Of a stretch of DNA of 64,000 bases, positions 13,391 to 27,900 are shown in pieces. The position numbers and the translations under genes are program-made. Under the pieces are notes generated by a model. It did no database searches. It saw only the letters and a list, made by a program, of their open reading frames with translations, and was not told the DNA's origin. Numbering within the stretch: position 1 is the first letter of the stretch; each line of letters begins with the position of its first letter. The DNA comes from Membranipora membranacea (taxonomy: Eukaryota; Bryozoa; Gymnolaemata; Cheilostomatida; Membraniporidae). The stretch spans positions 5,969,501-6,033,500 of the forward strand of contig OU612070.1 of NCBI GenBank assembly GCA_914767715.1, written 5' to 3'.

Positions 13391-14728
13391 CAGAGTGTCT
13401 ATTTATCAGGAAGTTTCAAGAGGGACCATGTCAAAGACAGCTTACAGCCGATTAAATCTCAAGATGTCTTTACTGACATGGTGGCATTAATACATACCAA
13501 TCAAGAAATCAGCACATTAAGGAGCACCACCAATCATCTCAGAACATGTGACAGGCATGGATGCGACACTGACTGACATTATTAGCAACTGGGTCAAACC
13601 ACACCCTTCTACCTGAATAACAGACGGGTCGCTTTTCAATCTTTGGTTCTACGAAAATCTGGATTATTTAGTCGGTGTTACGTAAAGTTTTATTCAATCC
13701 CGTCTAGCCAGGGTATTATTATTTTGGGTTCAAAATAACACCATTTATGGGATGAAAGCTGTTTTCTAGATGGATTCCATTCTATATCTGATGCATTACA
13801 GTATTATAAATATTAATATTACATAATTGGCTAGCAAATTTTATCGAGGGCAGCTTACACATTTTGACCATGTCACCTATCTATCTGGCAGCATATCAGT
13901 TGTTTGCATCTGACATTCCTCTCTAGAAATCTTGCTCAGCAACGCCTTATGAGTATAACTTTTATTTTGACAAAGATGGCTGAATACCTGTAGCCGAGCG
14001 TTGTTGGAGCTTGGTCTCAAGCAGGGTTGGGGGCGTCACAGGCTAGCCTCAAGCAGGGTTGGGGCGTCACAGGCTAGCCTAACCAGACTGCTGTTACAAG
14101 TTAAGTTAATGATTTTTGGGAGAGCAGCGACATGAATTATATAAATATCATGTTGTCAGTTTTATCTATTTAGTTTGATGTTCAGTGAAATAAATAAACA
14201 TTGGCATAAGAACTATAAATCAATCAATAGGTAAAAAAATGCAAAAAAGCTTTTTTCTAGGATTCAAATCACATTCCTACAAAAATTGTTAAAATCCACA
14301 CTAGTTCCGACGCTCGACATCACAGAAAGAAAGCTGACATCTAACAGAAAAAACCAGAGCACAGTTGCTTGTCTTTTTTATATATTGTAATGAAATTTAC
14401 AAGAAAATGAATCGAAAAATAAGTTTTGTTTATGCTGTCAAGGCAAATATCAATTCCATTCTATTCTGCATATGCCAAAGCACCTGAATAATAAATACAT
14501 CCCAACTGAGGAAGGTACGGAAAAGTGTATTGTTGGTGCATCGGAAAATGTTCAGTTGTTCAAGATAGCTGACAAACTGATTGCAAAAACTAAGTGATTT
14601 CCGAGCAAAAGTGGCAATTTTTGATGTCCAATTACCTCAAAATTCTCAAAACAACACTATCAAACTGGCAACCCTGCGATTACCAAATGACACACAACTC
14701 ATAGACTAAAAACGACATCCTTCTATGG
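13391..14728. other. Convergent 3' intergenic region
   Basis: This 1.3-kb gap separates the stop codons of the CDO gene (plus) and the DENN gene (minus). It should hold both 3' UTRs. Overlapping AATAAA hexamers for the plus strand lie at 14189-14198. A roughly 32-bp tandem duplication built on CAAGCAGGGTTGGGG...CGTCACAGGCTAGC lies at about 14016-14079. No other gene is seen. Confidence 0.5.
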
Positions 14729-17700
14729 TTACGTTCCTCCCCATTTGAGATCTGCTAGAGGGTCTGCAGGTTTAGTTGTGACAGGATTGATCGGTTTGGG
14801 TATGAGCTGAGGCGCTGGAGGTCGCGCTGGAGAAGGTCTGTGACTGACCTGCACCGAGGATCGTGGTGATACCTGCTGCATCATCGACAGATTACCTGGT
14901 GCTGACATACTATTCGGATTATAGCCTAAGTCTCTGAAAGGATTCGTGTTGGCTGACGGGGTGCCAACACGCCCCACCACTAATGCTGCTGTTGATATAT
15001 TATAGTTTGGTTTGTTGGAACTCTGGTTCCAGTTAACTGCACCGTTAGGAGTCATTGAGGGGGTGGAGTTTATTGTTTTTGAAGGAGACAACTCTAGTCC
15101 GTCTAGATCGCTCAGGTAACTTGATGTTTTAGCTTCTCGACTCTCCACAGGGTTGGAAGCTCGAGGGGAGGCAGAGAAATGTTCACTGTCCATACTGAGT
15201 AGGTTATCAGGGGCAGCACCGGCAGCAGGCTTACTGTCTGTGGTGTCAAAACTACTGGAGTTAAATGAAAAGTCCATATCAGAGAAATTGTCAGTAAACC
15301 CTCCTCCGTTATGAAGCCCTGTTGATGTAGAAAAAGAAATAAAGTCAGAGGTCATGCCAGGTGGGAAGAAAGTTATAAAACGCTTGATCCTTTCTGATGC
15401 ATCTATGAGTGACATATGAGATCTGATGATGATATTAACCCTAGCTATTAATCATCACCTTGTATGTCACATTTACGTCCCACTAAACCTGTCAAAAGAT
15501 CTAACAATATCTGGTCAGAGAATGCCATTCTAAGCTGAAGCTAAAGATAAAAAAAAATGTTCGAAAAACCAGATTGAACCAGTTTGAGTTCCATTCGGAA
15601 CCCCAGGCGGAGACGGTTTCTCTCAAATTTATGTTAAATCCAGCCATGCTCGATGTGGTAATGATAGAAATGTATAAAACTGGAGAGCTTGTGAATATCA
15701 TGAAAAGGGGGCATGGAGGGGTTCACCTGCCACCTACATATAGGGAGGAGGACACATACCATGAGAGAAAATCAACCTGGAATCACAAGAAAATCAAAAT
15801 AATATTTGTTTTGACTTCGAGACTAAGACATTTTAGTATATGAGCTTTGCGTAGTTGGATTGACGACACAATATGTCTGTCAGCGTGCCTTGCTTCAATT
15901 TGTCTGGTGTTGAACCTTGGATAAATGGGAACTCAGACAGGCATGAGTTATAGTGAGCAATGAGTGATATATCGCTGGAAGTCACACGCATTTCATGGAC
16001 GTTGCCAGTCACTTCAAACGAATTTATACTGGGAACCTGATGCCTTGATGCTAGCGGATCTCCGCTTCTAACTGTACCAACATACAGCTAACAGCCATCA
16101 GCATGATTGACCAACTCATTTAACGGATCACAGACCGTTATGAAAAGCCTTACTGGATAAGTTAGGGAAAGGCACCCCCCAATCAATCCTCTCGAAGAAT
16201 ATTTTGAAAACAGGCAATCCATAGTGACATACTGACTGAGTTTGAGGACATATAAAAGGAGTTATCAGAAGGTATAAAAGTTGGGCTCACCTGTACTGTG
16301 ATTAATAAGGGGAGAAGCTGGTTGTGGTGGCTTCTGATTGGACAACTTCTTCCGTCTGGGCGGAGCTATCGGGGCGTTTAAAGTTAGACTTGAGCTAGCA
16401 GGCTAAAATAGACAATATACGAGGAACTTATGTAATTTATTGTGCTTTGAATTCTGAATCTCACCATACAGATGAAGGCTAAAGTGGGGCAGGTATCAAG
16501 TGTGGACACCAATTACTCAAAGAGGAGGCTCAAATTTGATATTGCCTCTCTTAATGGTTTAACCATTCTAACCATTTAGCAATATGCTACTGGGAGTGAG
16601 CTCAACACATGTTGTTTTGAGTGGTATGTCATCTCCATAGACTCACCGAGTTATTAGATGACGTCGGCGAACGTTCGGACACAGTTTGTAGATTAGCTAT
16701 GCTGTGAGATTTAGTAAGAAAGCTCTGCAGATCTGGATCGTTCATAAGATCAGTCGTACCAGGTGTAGGCAAATCATCATCTGTTAAACTTAGTGGTTTA
16801 TACTTTAAAGCTCTACAATAATATAAATATATAATTCTGAGATGGGATGAGGGGAGTTGTAGAAATGGTTACAATAATAAAAATAAATTAAAATTTATGA
16901 GCCGGGCTGGGGATGTTGTTGAAATGGTCAAAACATTATGCTGCTCTGGAACTTGGCCCTCCTTGGGGATCTAGATGAGTTTGATGCCATTTAATTTTTA
17001 ACATTTCCTATTTGATTTAATAATCAACAGTCACCCAAGTCTATGCAGGCTTTCAGAGTATAGCCGGCACCAATTCTTGGTTCACATTGTCCCAGATGAC
17101 ACTAGGATGCCATCCCAGATGCTTATCCCAGTCACATTATAACATTCATCCCAGATAGCCGGTATCGGGGAAAGTTTGACTTTCCCCGATACTATCCCAG
17201 ACGGACCCAGACAGTCTGGGATTGTGTCATTTTCTGGTTCACATTGACTGGGATGGCTATCTGGGATGGCTATCTGGGATGAATGTTATAATGTGACTGG
17301 GATAAGCATCTGGGATGGCATCCTAGTGTCATCTGTGACAATTTGAACCAAGCATAAGGTCATGTTGAGTGATGATGTTTACAACATCTACTTGTGTCTG
17401 ATGTGAGCATGAGGGCACAAGAGAATATCTGATGGCAAAATATTTGGCTCTAAAACAGGCATGGCAGGCATTTGCTTGGTGATAAGCCAAATATCAAACA
17501 AAATGTCAACATCAAATTTACCCTTTAACTTTTTTATTTAATTTTAGCAAGGTAAAGTACTCAGCAACTTGGCAACGTCATTAAAATGTCATCTTGAACT
17601 GGAGCAAGAGCAAAATCTCCATACATTTGGAAACATTCTTAATATTTGAGTCTAATTGAAATCAATTTAACAAGACAAAAATTATTACATAGATGGTTAC

Positions 17701-20700
17701 AAAAACAGTCATAACAAAACCTTACGTTTCGTAGGATTTTCGTCTAGGTGACAGCTCACTAAACTTCTGATCATTTGAGTTATTTGATCCCGGTCTTGGT
17801 GGCTGTAAAACATAAATAAGAAAATGTGACATTTATGTGTGATAGAGATCGGTACTTATCCTGAAGTGATGGAGAATATCATGTTTTAGTTGTGTGGTAC
17901 ATAAATTAAACAAGTCAGAATGCTCTAACTAAACTGATATTCAAGCTAAACTTGGACTTGCATGCCTGTATCCTTGAACTGGATGATCACTGCCCAACAG
18001 ATAGTACTAGCAGTTTAAGCCCTCAGATAGCTATTTCCTCTCATCACAAAATAAACAAAGAATACTATGTAGGACTTTTTGTGAAGTTGGATGAGGGATA
18101 TTTCGCAGGATGCTGGGGTTCTGGCGTATAGGGGCTTCTCTGAATATGACAATCCTAAGCATTCTGCGCAGAGAGGTGTGCTCAAGGAGGAGTGGTCAAG
18201 GAAGAGTGGGCGGAAGGAGCGGGCAGCTAAGAGTGGGCAGGAGGGGTGGGAAGAGTTGGGAGGGTATCGACTCAGAAGCAAGTTACATAACATTTACTTA
18301 TATATAAGTTGTTTGTGACACATTTGGTTGATATTTCTATATGTATTGATTATGGGCTTTTTTTTGCCGTGATCGGTTGAAGAGCAATTAAGATCACCGG
18401 ATTTGTGAAGACCCTCAATTATTGCCCTTGTCTGCTCTTCAAATCATATAACCAGCTAGCAAGTATCTGGCACCTAAATACCCTCTTTGAGGGTCGGAGA
18501 AGGGGGGCACTCTTTAACCCACCTTTAGAAATAAGTCAGACATTGAATAGTACAAAGGGAGAAACTTCAATGAAATTAGCATTTAAGGAATACTTTGATG
18601 TACTTTAAGAGCACTTAAATAAGCAACCGACACTAAAGCTGTACCCACAATGCACCTGCAGCTATAAGAATCAGCGTGCTTTAGGGAGCGAAATGTAGGT
18701 GAAGCATCACTTAATCCGGAATTATCTAACATTTGGTGTCCTTAAATAGGAGTATGCAACTGTTTGTGAGGCACGTGAATACTGTTGGTATTGCTAAAGC
18801 CAGCTCAAAACTGTGTGTTTGTGCATCTGAACTGAATGCAAACTTTACAAGTACGAGCTTCGTTAGTAAATCGTATGCTGGGACACCACCTGCCAGTCTC
18901 AGCTTGCAATGATAAGCTACTAGTGACAAACAAATACTATACTGGTGTTTGGACAAGGGCATTAGTAAGCTACAAAAATTATGGGAAAACTAAAAGGAAA
19001 ACTAATAACAAAAATAAAACTTGTTCCACATTGTTATAATTAGTAGACAAACCTGCACATAGACCTGTAGCTAAAGGAGAGGGAAATATCAGGCAGATTA
19101 GATTTCTCATTCCCGGCATTCACAAGGGTAAACAACAGGCACACAAAACACATATTACGTTAAGGTAATCATCGGTGCTAAGCAATGTCACAATTTCCAA
19201 AACCCATAATTGATTATAAATAATACGAACTAAAATGAGGGACCAAATAATATAAGCAATAAAACAAGATGCTGCTCTTAAAACTGTTTCATTGATTTTA
19301 AAAGTTTGTGAATTCTTCTTATTTTGTTCATAATATTCCAAGTGAGATAGAGCTTTTTTAAATTGGATTAAAATTTGATGAGGGTGTTGATATTTTTTCA
19401 AGTATGATTCCTCAGAATACTGTGTAGCATCTACTTAGTAATAAAGGGGGCGCCATTGGTGGTAGAAAGTAATTCTGTAAGATTTATCACGGTCAACACC
19501 TGGTCATCTGCTGCAATATGAACAGCAATTAGCGCCAGAAACTTCAATATTGACGTCATTCTGAGCGTTTGGAAGCTTAACACAAACATTGACAACATCC
19601 AACTAGATTTTAAAAAGGGCAGTTTTTGATGTACTGTGGAATCTAGTGGGTGTTGGATGGGATTGCATCAGATAAATTAATTTGAAGATATCATCAATAA
19701 TCTCTCCCGAATCAAAGGTATCTTGATTTACGACACATTAAAATCAAACCATTATCCTCTGGTCCCATCGATACAATTATAACATTATACTGCCTAGAGG
19801 TGCGCAAAGTTTGGGCAGTGGGTAGCGGGGAAGGTTGGCTTAGCACTGCAACTCACATTGTTATTCATTTGGTTTTCACCTATCGTGGTTAATCTCTTGC
19901 TAGAGGCCCGAACTGTTGGCCCCTGAATATTACATTAACATGTTTGCGTAATCAAAATGATTACATATTGACCTTATTTTGGCCTCTAACATCAAGAATG
20001 CACTCAGAAGATTAAGATAATCCATTTTTCATTTAAAACTATTGGTTATTATGGCCACTTCTCAGAAGAATAACTAATCTAGACTACGACAAGCATGGAT
20101 CTCTGAGAGACATGACCATCAGCTGAGCTACATCGTTTGAAACACTCAGTTTCTTCCTAGCCAGACTTTAATATTAATGTGTGTACAAAATTCAAGGGCA
20201 GCAAACTTTCTAAAATACTGGCAATTCAAGTGATTGGCGATTATGGACACAATTTATGACATTTTAAACAATTTCAGTAGTTTCCTGGTAACATAAAATA
20301 ATTCCTGACTATACTAAAGGGTCAGTTTAAGGGAAAAGAGGGTACGCCTCACAAAATCTTAGGATAGTGAGAGATGAATATTAGGCTACACCCAAACATT
20401 AAATGTTGATAGCAGTATGTTATCTCCCCTTGTGAGTAAGATGTTTAATTACGGGGCTTGTTATTACAAACAGGGAACATGGGGTAAAATAACACAGAAT
20501 CCTATTTTGTTGAATATAGCACAGTGATTTAAGCTAGCCGCAAACTTCAATTACACAGCCCAATACCAGTCTTTGCCATTTTTTTATGCCATTAAGCATA
20601 GATAGAGGAAAGAATTTTATTATCTACGTTTTGTTTGGGGAAAATGGTCAACATTACTTCAATTGAGCACTTCCTGTAGAACAAAGGCGCATATGCAGTA

Positions 20701-21978
20701 GGACTTTGTCCCAGTGAATTCTTACCCTCGTGGGTCTTGGTGGCGGTGAGGTGATATCTCGCTGACCGCTCACTTTACTCGAGTCTTTCATTATGTACTG
20801 GGTGCTACCACCCTTCTCTATTATGCTGTAGTCCTTAGCCTTAGCCTCATCGAGCTTTGTCTTTAGAAACTTGTACATGTGCTTGGCTCTGTCCTGAGTC
20901 TGCACAAAGGGAAATCACAAGGGAATCAAGGCATGCTAGCAGAGTCAGAGCTACATCAAGCTATGAAACATCTCGGCTACGACAAGCATGAAATAACGGG
21001 AAGTGAAATACACCTAAAGCCAGGGCATATACATAAGATGGGCCTAAGCACCGGGGTCACAGATGGAAATCTATTTTGTAGTCCTGTCCGTTTTATGTTG
21101 TTTGATTAGCATGTAATTTGTCAGGTTAACTGAATCATATCTTTGATAACACATTTAATGAGTCATGCGCTAGGTACAGATAATAGTACAGACATAACCG
21201 ACAGTCACGAAAGAAGAGAAAAACTCATATTTCAGTTGCATAAATTGTTGTCAAGGTGGCCGAGTCTTACGTAGCCAATTTTTAAACAAAAAATCGTTAT
21301 TTGGATAACTTACCTTTTTGCTTAGGTCGACTATTGTGTGTTGACCTTTACTCTTCATATTTTTGCCTTTTTTCTAAAAATAAATTCAAAGCATTTTATA
21401 ACAATCATCACTTCATCAACATTCAGAGTTACGTCTCATCTAGGACTAAAGCCTATTAGTAATCGCCTGCTCTTTGATAGACAGAAGACAACTCCAAATT
21501 ATCTCTACATAATAGTAATTCTTTCAGGGAGTTTGGACAAATGTCCCCAGCTTCCCTGATTGAGTATTAGCTTGTCACAGATAGTCAGTGTCTTTCCAAG
21601 AGACCAACAGGTATTACCTTGCAGGCAGAATATTGAATTGAAAATTAATCCAGCGATGGATTAGTTTATTTCAATTTCAATCGGCTATCCTCAAATTTTA
21701 TTTTGAGAGCCACTAGAAATCAAAATTCCATGATGTCCACACTTTGGCGACTTTAATGAATCGAGTCAGGTAGAAGTTGATCTATATTTTACTTGATCAC
21801 ACCCAATTCTCACCTTTAGGTTAGACACAAGGTCCTTATATTTTTGATTAGCACCGCTTCGTGATGAGTAATGTACCATCTCAGTATCAAACTCATCATA
21901 ATATCCCTGACTATTAGTTGTACCAGTAGATTCCATAGAGATTGTCTCAGCTAGAGCTGCTATCCTATCATCTACAAA
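14729..21978 (-). CDS. DENND1: DENND1-like exons 10-16: disordered endocytic tail
   Basis: Exons: 21814-21978, 21314-21373, 20726-20899, 17726-17802, 16647-16812, 16291-16402 and 14729-15318, the last ending in TAA. The tail is rich in Ser, Pro and Asn. It shows proline-rich SH3-type stretches (TSPPPRPTRPPRPGS, IAPPRRKK), a clathrin-box match LLSMD at residues 672-676, an NPF tripeptide at 758-760 (EH-domain type) and a DPLADL near the C-terminus. These are the same kinds of short motif that link connecdenns to clathrin, adaptors and SH3 proteins. Their function here is inferred from pattern only. Confidence 0.88.
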
Positions 21979-24900
21979 CTAAACATGGAACACAGGCTAT
22001 CAATTTTTTTATTCCTTTTAATTCCATAGAAATAATGTTAAACCATTGGCAGCAAACAATGGGATAGAGTGATTAGCAAGTAGTACCAATGGCAGTATCG
22101 TGCATGTGTGTTGGAAGTTTGTCTGACGTTTAATCATCCTAATATTTATGACACACTCTTATTTTTTGAGCATGCCATATCTTAACCGAATCTCTGATCA
22201 AGTTGTTAGAGAGGAGTGTGGCTCTGATCGGCTGTTGGATATGAAAGCGCGCCAATCAGAGCAAGCACATTTGTTAGTAGTAGAACAAGGTTGATCCAAT
22301 TTGCCCGCAGTCCGGTCATTCCCATTATATTGGTGAGCCGCCGCCTTTTGCCGGCAAATTGGACCAGGTTTGATCTAGGCTAGAAGGAGGTGCAATAATT
22401 TGACGCCTTAGAATTTTCGAACACCAAAGTAGGGTGACATAAACAATCCCTCCCCAACTCCTCGCTATGATCCAGTCAGCTCTTACCGTAGAGAAGTACT
22501 GCTGCCTACACACGATTTCTCTCCAGGCTTTCTCACCGCTGGAGTTACCTGCTGCCATGTAAACGTCCTCATTAAACTCTATACCCCCATCCTCATGGTA
22601 CCTGTAACACACATCGAGGATGTTATCACTGAGGGACAGTAAATACTTAGAAAAAGCTTGATCAAATTTGCCTGTATCCTATTTGCCTCCCTTATACAGT
22701 GGAGGGGGAGCAACTCTGAATGCAGGCCAATGGACCAAACTTGGTCTAGTCAGGGAGTTTGGGTCCCAAACTCCCTGGTCAAGTGAATACCTGACAATAT
22801 CTTTGAAAATGCCTGATGAAATTAAAGAATTGAAAAATATTTTTTTTTTATACAGGCCTTTAGATCATATATATCACATCAAAAATAAATATTATATACA
22901 TAATTATATCATGGTGGTAACTGTGTTTCACACTGAAATTTATGAGGGAGGAGACAATTAGAAAAGACATTCAAAATATCAGGTAAGTAGGTAGTGTACA
23001 ATACAATGTACAATGCACTCCTCTGAATTCACCGTATGAAAGCAAAACTCCTGTCAATTTATACAGAGAATGTTGTTACCCTTTGATTTTAATGTCACTT
23101 AGCTCAGACTTTGGAAAGACCCTAGAGGGCTCAATTTAGTACTACGCGCTTCAGAAGTGTTAAACAGATAACTCACTTCAAACCATCTCTATAACCTCCG
23201 ATAACCTGAACAAGACATCGGAGAAAGACTCTCGACACGTCAACAGCTTGAGGTGGCTTTGGCTTTAACCCTCGCTTCAATGCTGATACCTAAAAGAATA
23301 TCGGAAAGCAAGAATTAGACACGTTATGTGAACTGCAGAGTTCCGTATAAATGTAGAACAAGATCATGAAAGTGGGACTTGCTCCCAATTGTTTCATTGT
23401 TTGATATCAATATTATCACATCAACTCACTGAAATATTTGGAAATGATATGTTAGAATGAAAGCACTACAGAGGAGGACATTACATAGGGGATTTCGGCC
23501 CAGCCCAACTAAAAGGCTCCTGATCTACTTAGCTCCGTTGATGCATCTTCCCACATTGTGATAACATCCTCCAATGCATCTTCTCAATTATGTAAAGACG
23601 GTAAAAAACATGCCGACATCTAACTTGTGGCCAACAAATATTATTTGGGTATAAATTCATTAAAATCAGAGTTGTTGGCCCCTGCATATAAACTCCATTT
23701 TCAAAGCGGATCATTTGGGTAGAAATGTAATATCCCATGGATCAGCTTCCTAGAGTATCTACATGTTGATTGAATCCTCGATTCATGACATCAATAAAAT
23801 TATCTCAAAGGAGAAGTAGATGGAAACTTTGAAACTTCCTGGGTAATTTAGGAATCATACATAAGGGCAATAATCTATAGTCGATAAGATATCATCCTAT
23901 CATATCATATCTCTCAGGGAAGTCTTTGAACCGTCTTTGAACGTAATGCAATAATAGTTTTGAATGAAATCCGCATGATGTAATGAAAGTGAAACCCGTG
24001 TGCTATGACATATAATGGAAGTACAACGTATGCTGTATAAGTTTTACAGTAAATAAACATAAACAATCATATTAGCGGATATATACTGTAATGATGTATG
24101 TTATCAACATGAATGTTATCGAACATCTTCACTACTAATCACAAACAGGCAAATTTCAAACATCTACTTTTTATCATACTTCTTGGGTTGTTTTAGATTG
24201 AGAAACAACAGGTGCTTTAGGTGCATAAGGACAACTTCCTTGATCTTACATAGCTCAACCCATCCATTGACTCAAAAGTAAACAATTTTGGGCAGCTTTA
24301 ATTCTAAACTAATCAGCACTCAAGCCTCTCAATTCACTTGACTTACAGCTTCAGAAGGTAGTAGAGATCTATCGTTATGTATGTCTTCCATTGTACCGTC
24401 ATCAACATTCAAAACTATCGCATCATCGAGCTCGTTCCTTCTCGCCTCGGCCATCAAGGAAGAGTGCACTCCGATAATATATGGCATTGGCGCTCTACAA
24501 GTTTCAAGGCAAAGTGTGATACATATACCACAATAACATTGGGTATTAGGAAAAAAATCATTGATGAGGGATAAAATCATTGAATGCTTGATATTCTATA
24601 TTAAAGTAGCTCAAAGTCGGCTATCGCATAATATTTCTGTTTCTTTCTAAACTAAAATCTGGTTCTTGTCACAGTGATCAACTCCTGTTGCTATATCACA
24701 TGTTTATTTGGGCCGATATATTAGTGACCTTTTGGTCGGCCAGCGATACTCAAATATCGGTTTAATTTACTGCCAATGAACTACTTTATGCCACTGACAT
24801 TCAGTTCATATACCTCCATAGTTACATATAGTGGCATCATATGACCTTGCTTGATGCTGCCTGGCGTACTCTGATAATCTCATCAATTGAACTCTGCTTC

Positions 24901-27900
24901 AGCAGGTCACAATGACTGAGTATATGACTCATAGCACAGGCATGTAGTCAAATAATTTGTAATGAAATCCCAAGCAAACGAAATATTGCCTATTCTTGAC
25001 TATTTCCTTATAAGTACATGAAAAACTAACTTTTTACTTGTTTTTGTCTCACCTTTGTATCCAGTCAAAAAAAGCAATTCTGTCAAATTCCGTATCATGG
25101 AAAAACCAAAATAATCTACACTGGAAGTACAAGTATTAGCAAGAGGAGAAGTTTGCCTTTTCGCATAGGCTTGAAATAATAAAATTTGGCAAGCAAACAT
25201 TTTACGTATCTTTCTTTACTATATATTACAAGCATCCATCTTAGCTAGCAAAAGTTAAGTCACCCCTAGACTAGCTAAACCAAACTCTAGCTAATATTTA
25301 CTCATCTAGCGTATCCCTGACAAACAGACCCATGTGCATAAGAAGAAATGAGAAGGGACTAATAGACTTACGTGACCATCTCGATGACAGCTGCCGGTAA
25401 TACTGGAATGAATAAATGCTGCCAGTAGCAGGGATGTAATAAAGCTGCGGCACCGTGACAGCACGCAGTCAGCTTACTTAACTTAGAGGATGTGATTATA
25501 ATCCGCCTCTCCATCAACATACTGTCAACAAAAGGAATAAGAGGAGAATATATGAGAGAAAAAATGACAATAAAAGCGATTCAAGTTGCGGCGTTTGTCT
25601 TTTAGGTCAATGTGGCGAAGGCTTCGGGTTCTGTTGCTGGTCAAGTAACAGATAAATAAGATACTTCCCTCTCCATTCTATTGCCTGGACACATTGAGTA
25701 ATCTTTGATAACGGATCTGCGAATTGCGGATCCTAGCTTATCAAAATTTGTATCCCCAATGTTATCAGTTTCAGGGAAGATGGAAATGTACCCTTCCCTC
25801 AATCATGTACATAAATGAATATATTTGCATTTCTAAACAGCATTAAATGCAAGTGAAGGCCCCAAAAATAACCTGCCAGAGACTGAACGTGTCTCTGATC
25901 TGAACAACCTACTTGATTATTACAGCTTAACTGGTTCTAACTTCCAAGTAAACTCCTAAACATTGTGTCAATAGTATCCTATCCCACCATGCAATTCTAA
26001 CACAGAGTCCAAGAGTTTCAGTCAAGTTCCAGTTCCATATCACTGTCCAGATTTGGGCATTTCAGATTTTGCACTCTGTATACACTTTTAATATATGCGA
26101 TGATTAGTCTAGTAGTTCTGGATAATCCAAAAATTTGCATTTTGGGATAATCTAAATTCTAAAACATAACTAGATGATTTGTAATACTACCATTGGCCTA
26201 GTCTCTCCGGGAATTCCAGAATTTTGCATTGTGGGATACACCTACTGTCAGACATACCTGGCATACATGTTTATCATGAGTTCTGGATCTATAGCACTGT
26301 AATACTCTGTCAGGTTTCTGTTTTCTGGAATGCATGCTAATTTGTCTAACTTCGGACCAACTAATGTGAAAGACTGCAAAATAGAATACAGGTTGGTTGT
26401 AAAAGAGATGAAAGTTATCAGACTTGAACCAAGATCATGACATAATATTCAGGATTCCGTTATACCTAGACAATGTCATTCCAGATGTGATGTCAATGAT
26501 CTCCCCGAAATCGCTTAAGATTTACAAAGATACATGACACAGTTTCTTTGCATGCAGGTAGATCTAGACTGTCTTCAATAGTGAATTTATTCCCTTACCC
26601 ACAAACTCATAATCATGCGCATGATAACACACCGGGTTTATCGCCAGCCACGAGGGGTTTATCGCTGGCTGCAGCGGGTTTACATTGCCTAAAACCACAA
26701 GGTACCAAGGATCGAGTCAATTACTACAAGGTATGGGTGGAGGTATTCCCGGATAGTTGATAACCGAGTCATAAAAGATTGTACTATGATTTTCAAAGCA
26801 GCGGATTTTTAAATTGTGAAATCTACCCGCTTCAATCATACCTTGCCATCCTCATCGTCCTATTGGGAGACAGATAAACATTGTTAAGTTAAAGCTCGGC
26901 CTGATAGTAAATGGGTCACAATATTTTTTTTCCAAAAAAGGATATTGACAGAATTACCAAATTTCTCACCAGTTCGTGGAATGATTTGGCTTCTACCGTA
27001 AAGCAAGTCAATTAGATCTCAATTAAATGTCAAGTAAAGGGGGCCCTGGGTTTCACAGAAAGTAACCCCTCTGACCCTTGATAGTATGTGGAAGTTGGCC
27101 AGTAGATGAGGATAGTCAGTAACTTATAACTACTTGACTACGTGCTCTATTTGAGACCTGTTACCCTAGTTGAGACCTGTTACCCTAGTTTTTGTCTTTA
27201 CTGCTGACATCGAAGATAATTGTCGAGCTGATAATATACCCAACCATTATGTGGAGATAACAGCCCACTGTTCAGGGCTGTGTGATAACCAGGACTGGTA
27301 TAAATCTAACAGTGGATTCAACAGCACAAAGCTTCTAAACTCAAGTCCCGTTATAGGCCTAGTCATTGGTCAGATGTAACTTTCTACTTTGAAATCAATC
27401 TTCATCAAAGATTGAAAATCAACACCCACTCCTCCATATAATTCGGCTATTTCCCTGTTGCTTTGTTTGACAGACGCCTTCACTCTACCAAGCCACATGG
27501 CAATACCTAGGCATCAGAGGGCCTGTGAGATCAGCAAATGCTTAGCTGATTTTATCACAAACTAATCCCATGTAATCCTATACTAGCTACAGTCCTGGAC
27601 ACCGATAACAATCTCTCATTTATTATTCTCCCAACAACTTTCACTAACTTGCTGTTTTCATCACAAAGTTCATAAAATGTTATTCCTTCATAGTTGCCCT
27701 TGTTGCGGCACATGTCATCCGTAGCCATAGCAGTAAACAAGTAATTATGAGAAATGAGTCATTGATGAGGTGCTCTGGGGTGTAAGCTCGAGACATTGTA
27801 ATACAGTCCCTATGGATGAGGATGAGTGAGTTTGACCTTTCACTATGGCAGGTAGTGTTATATGACATGGCGGTTGGATGTAGCTTGAAAACATCCGTCT

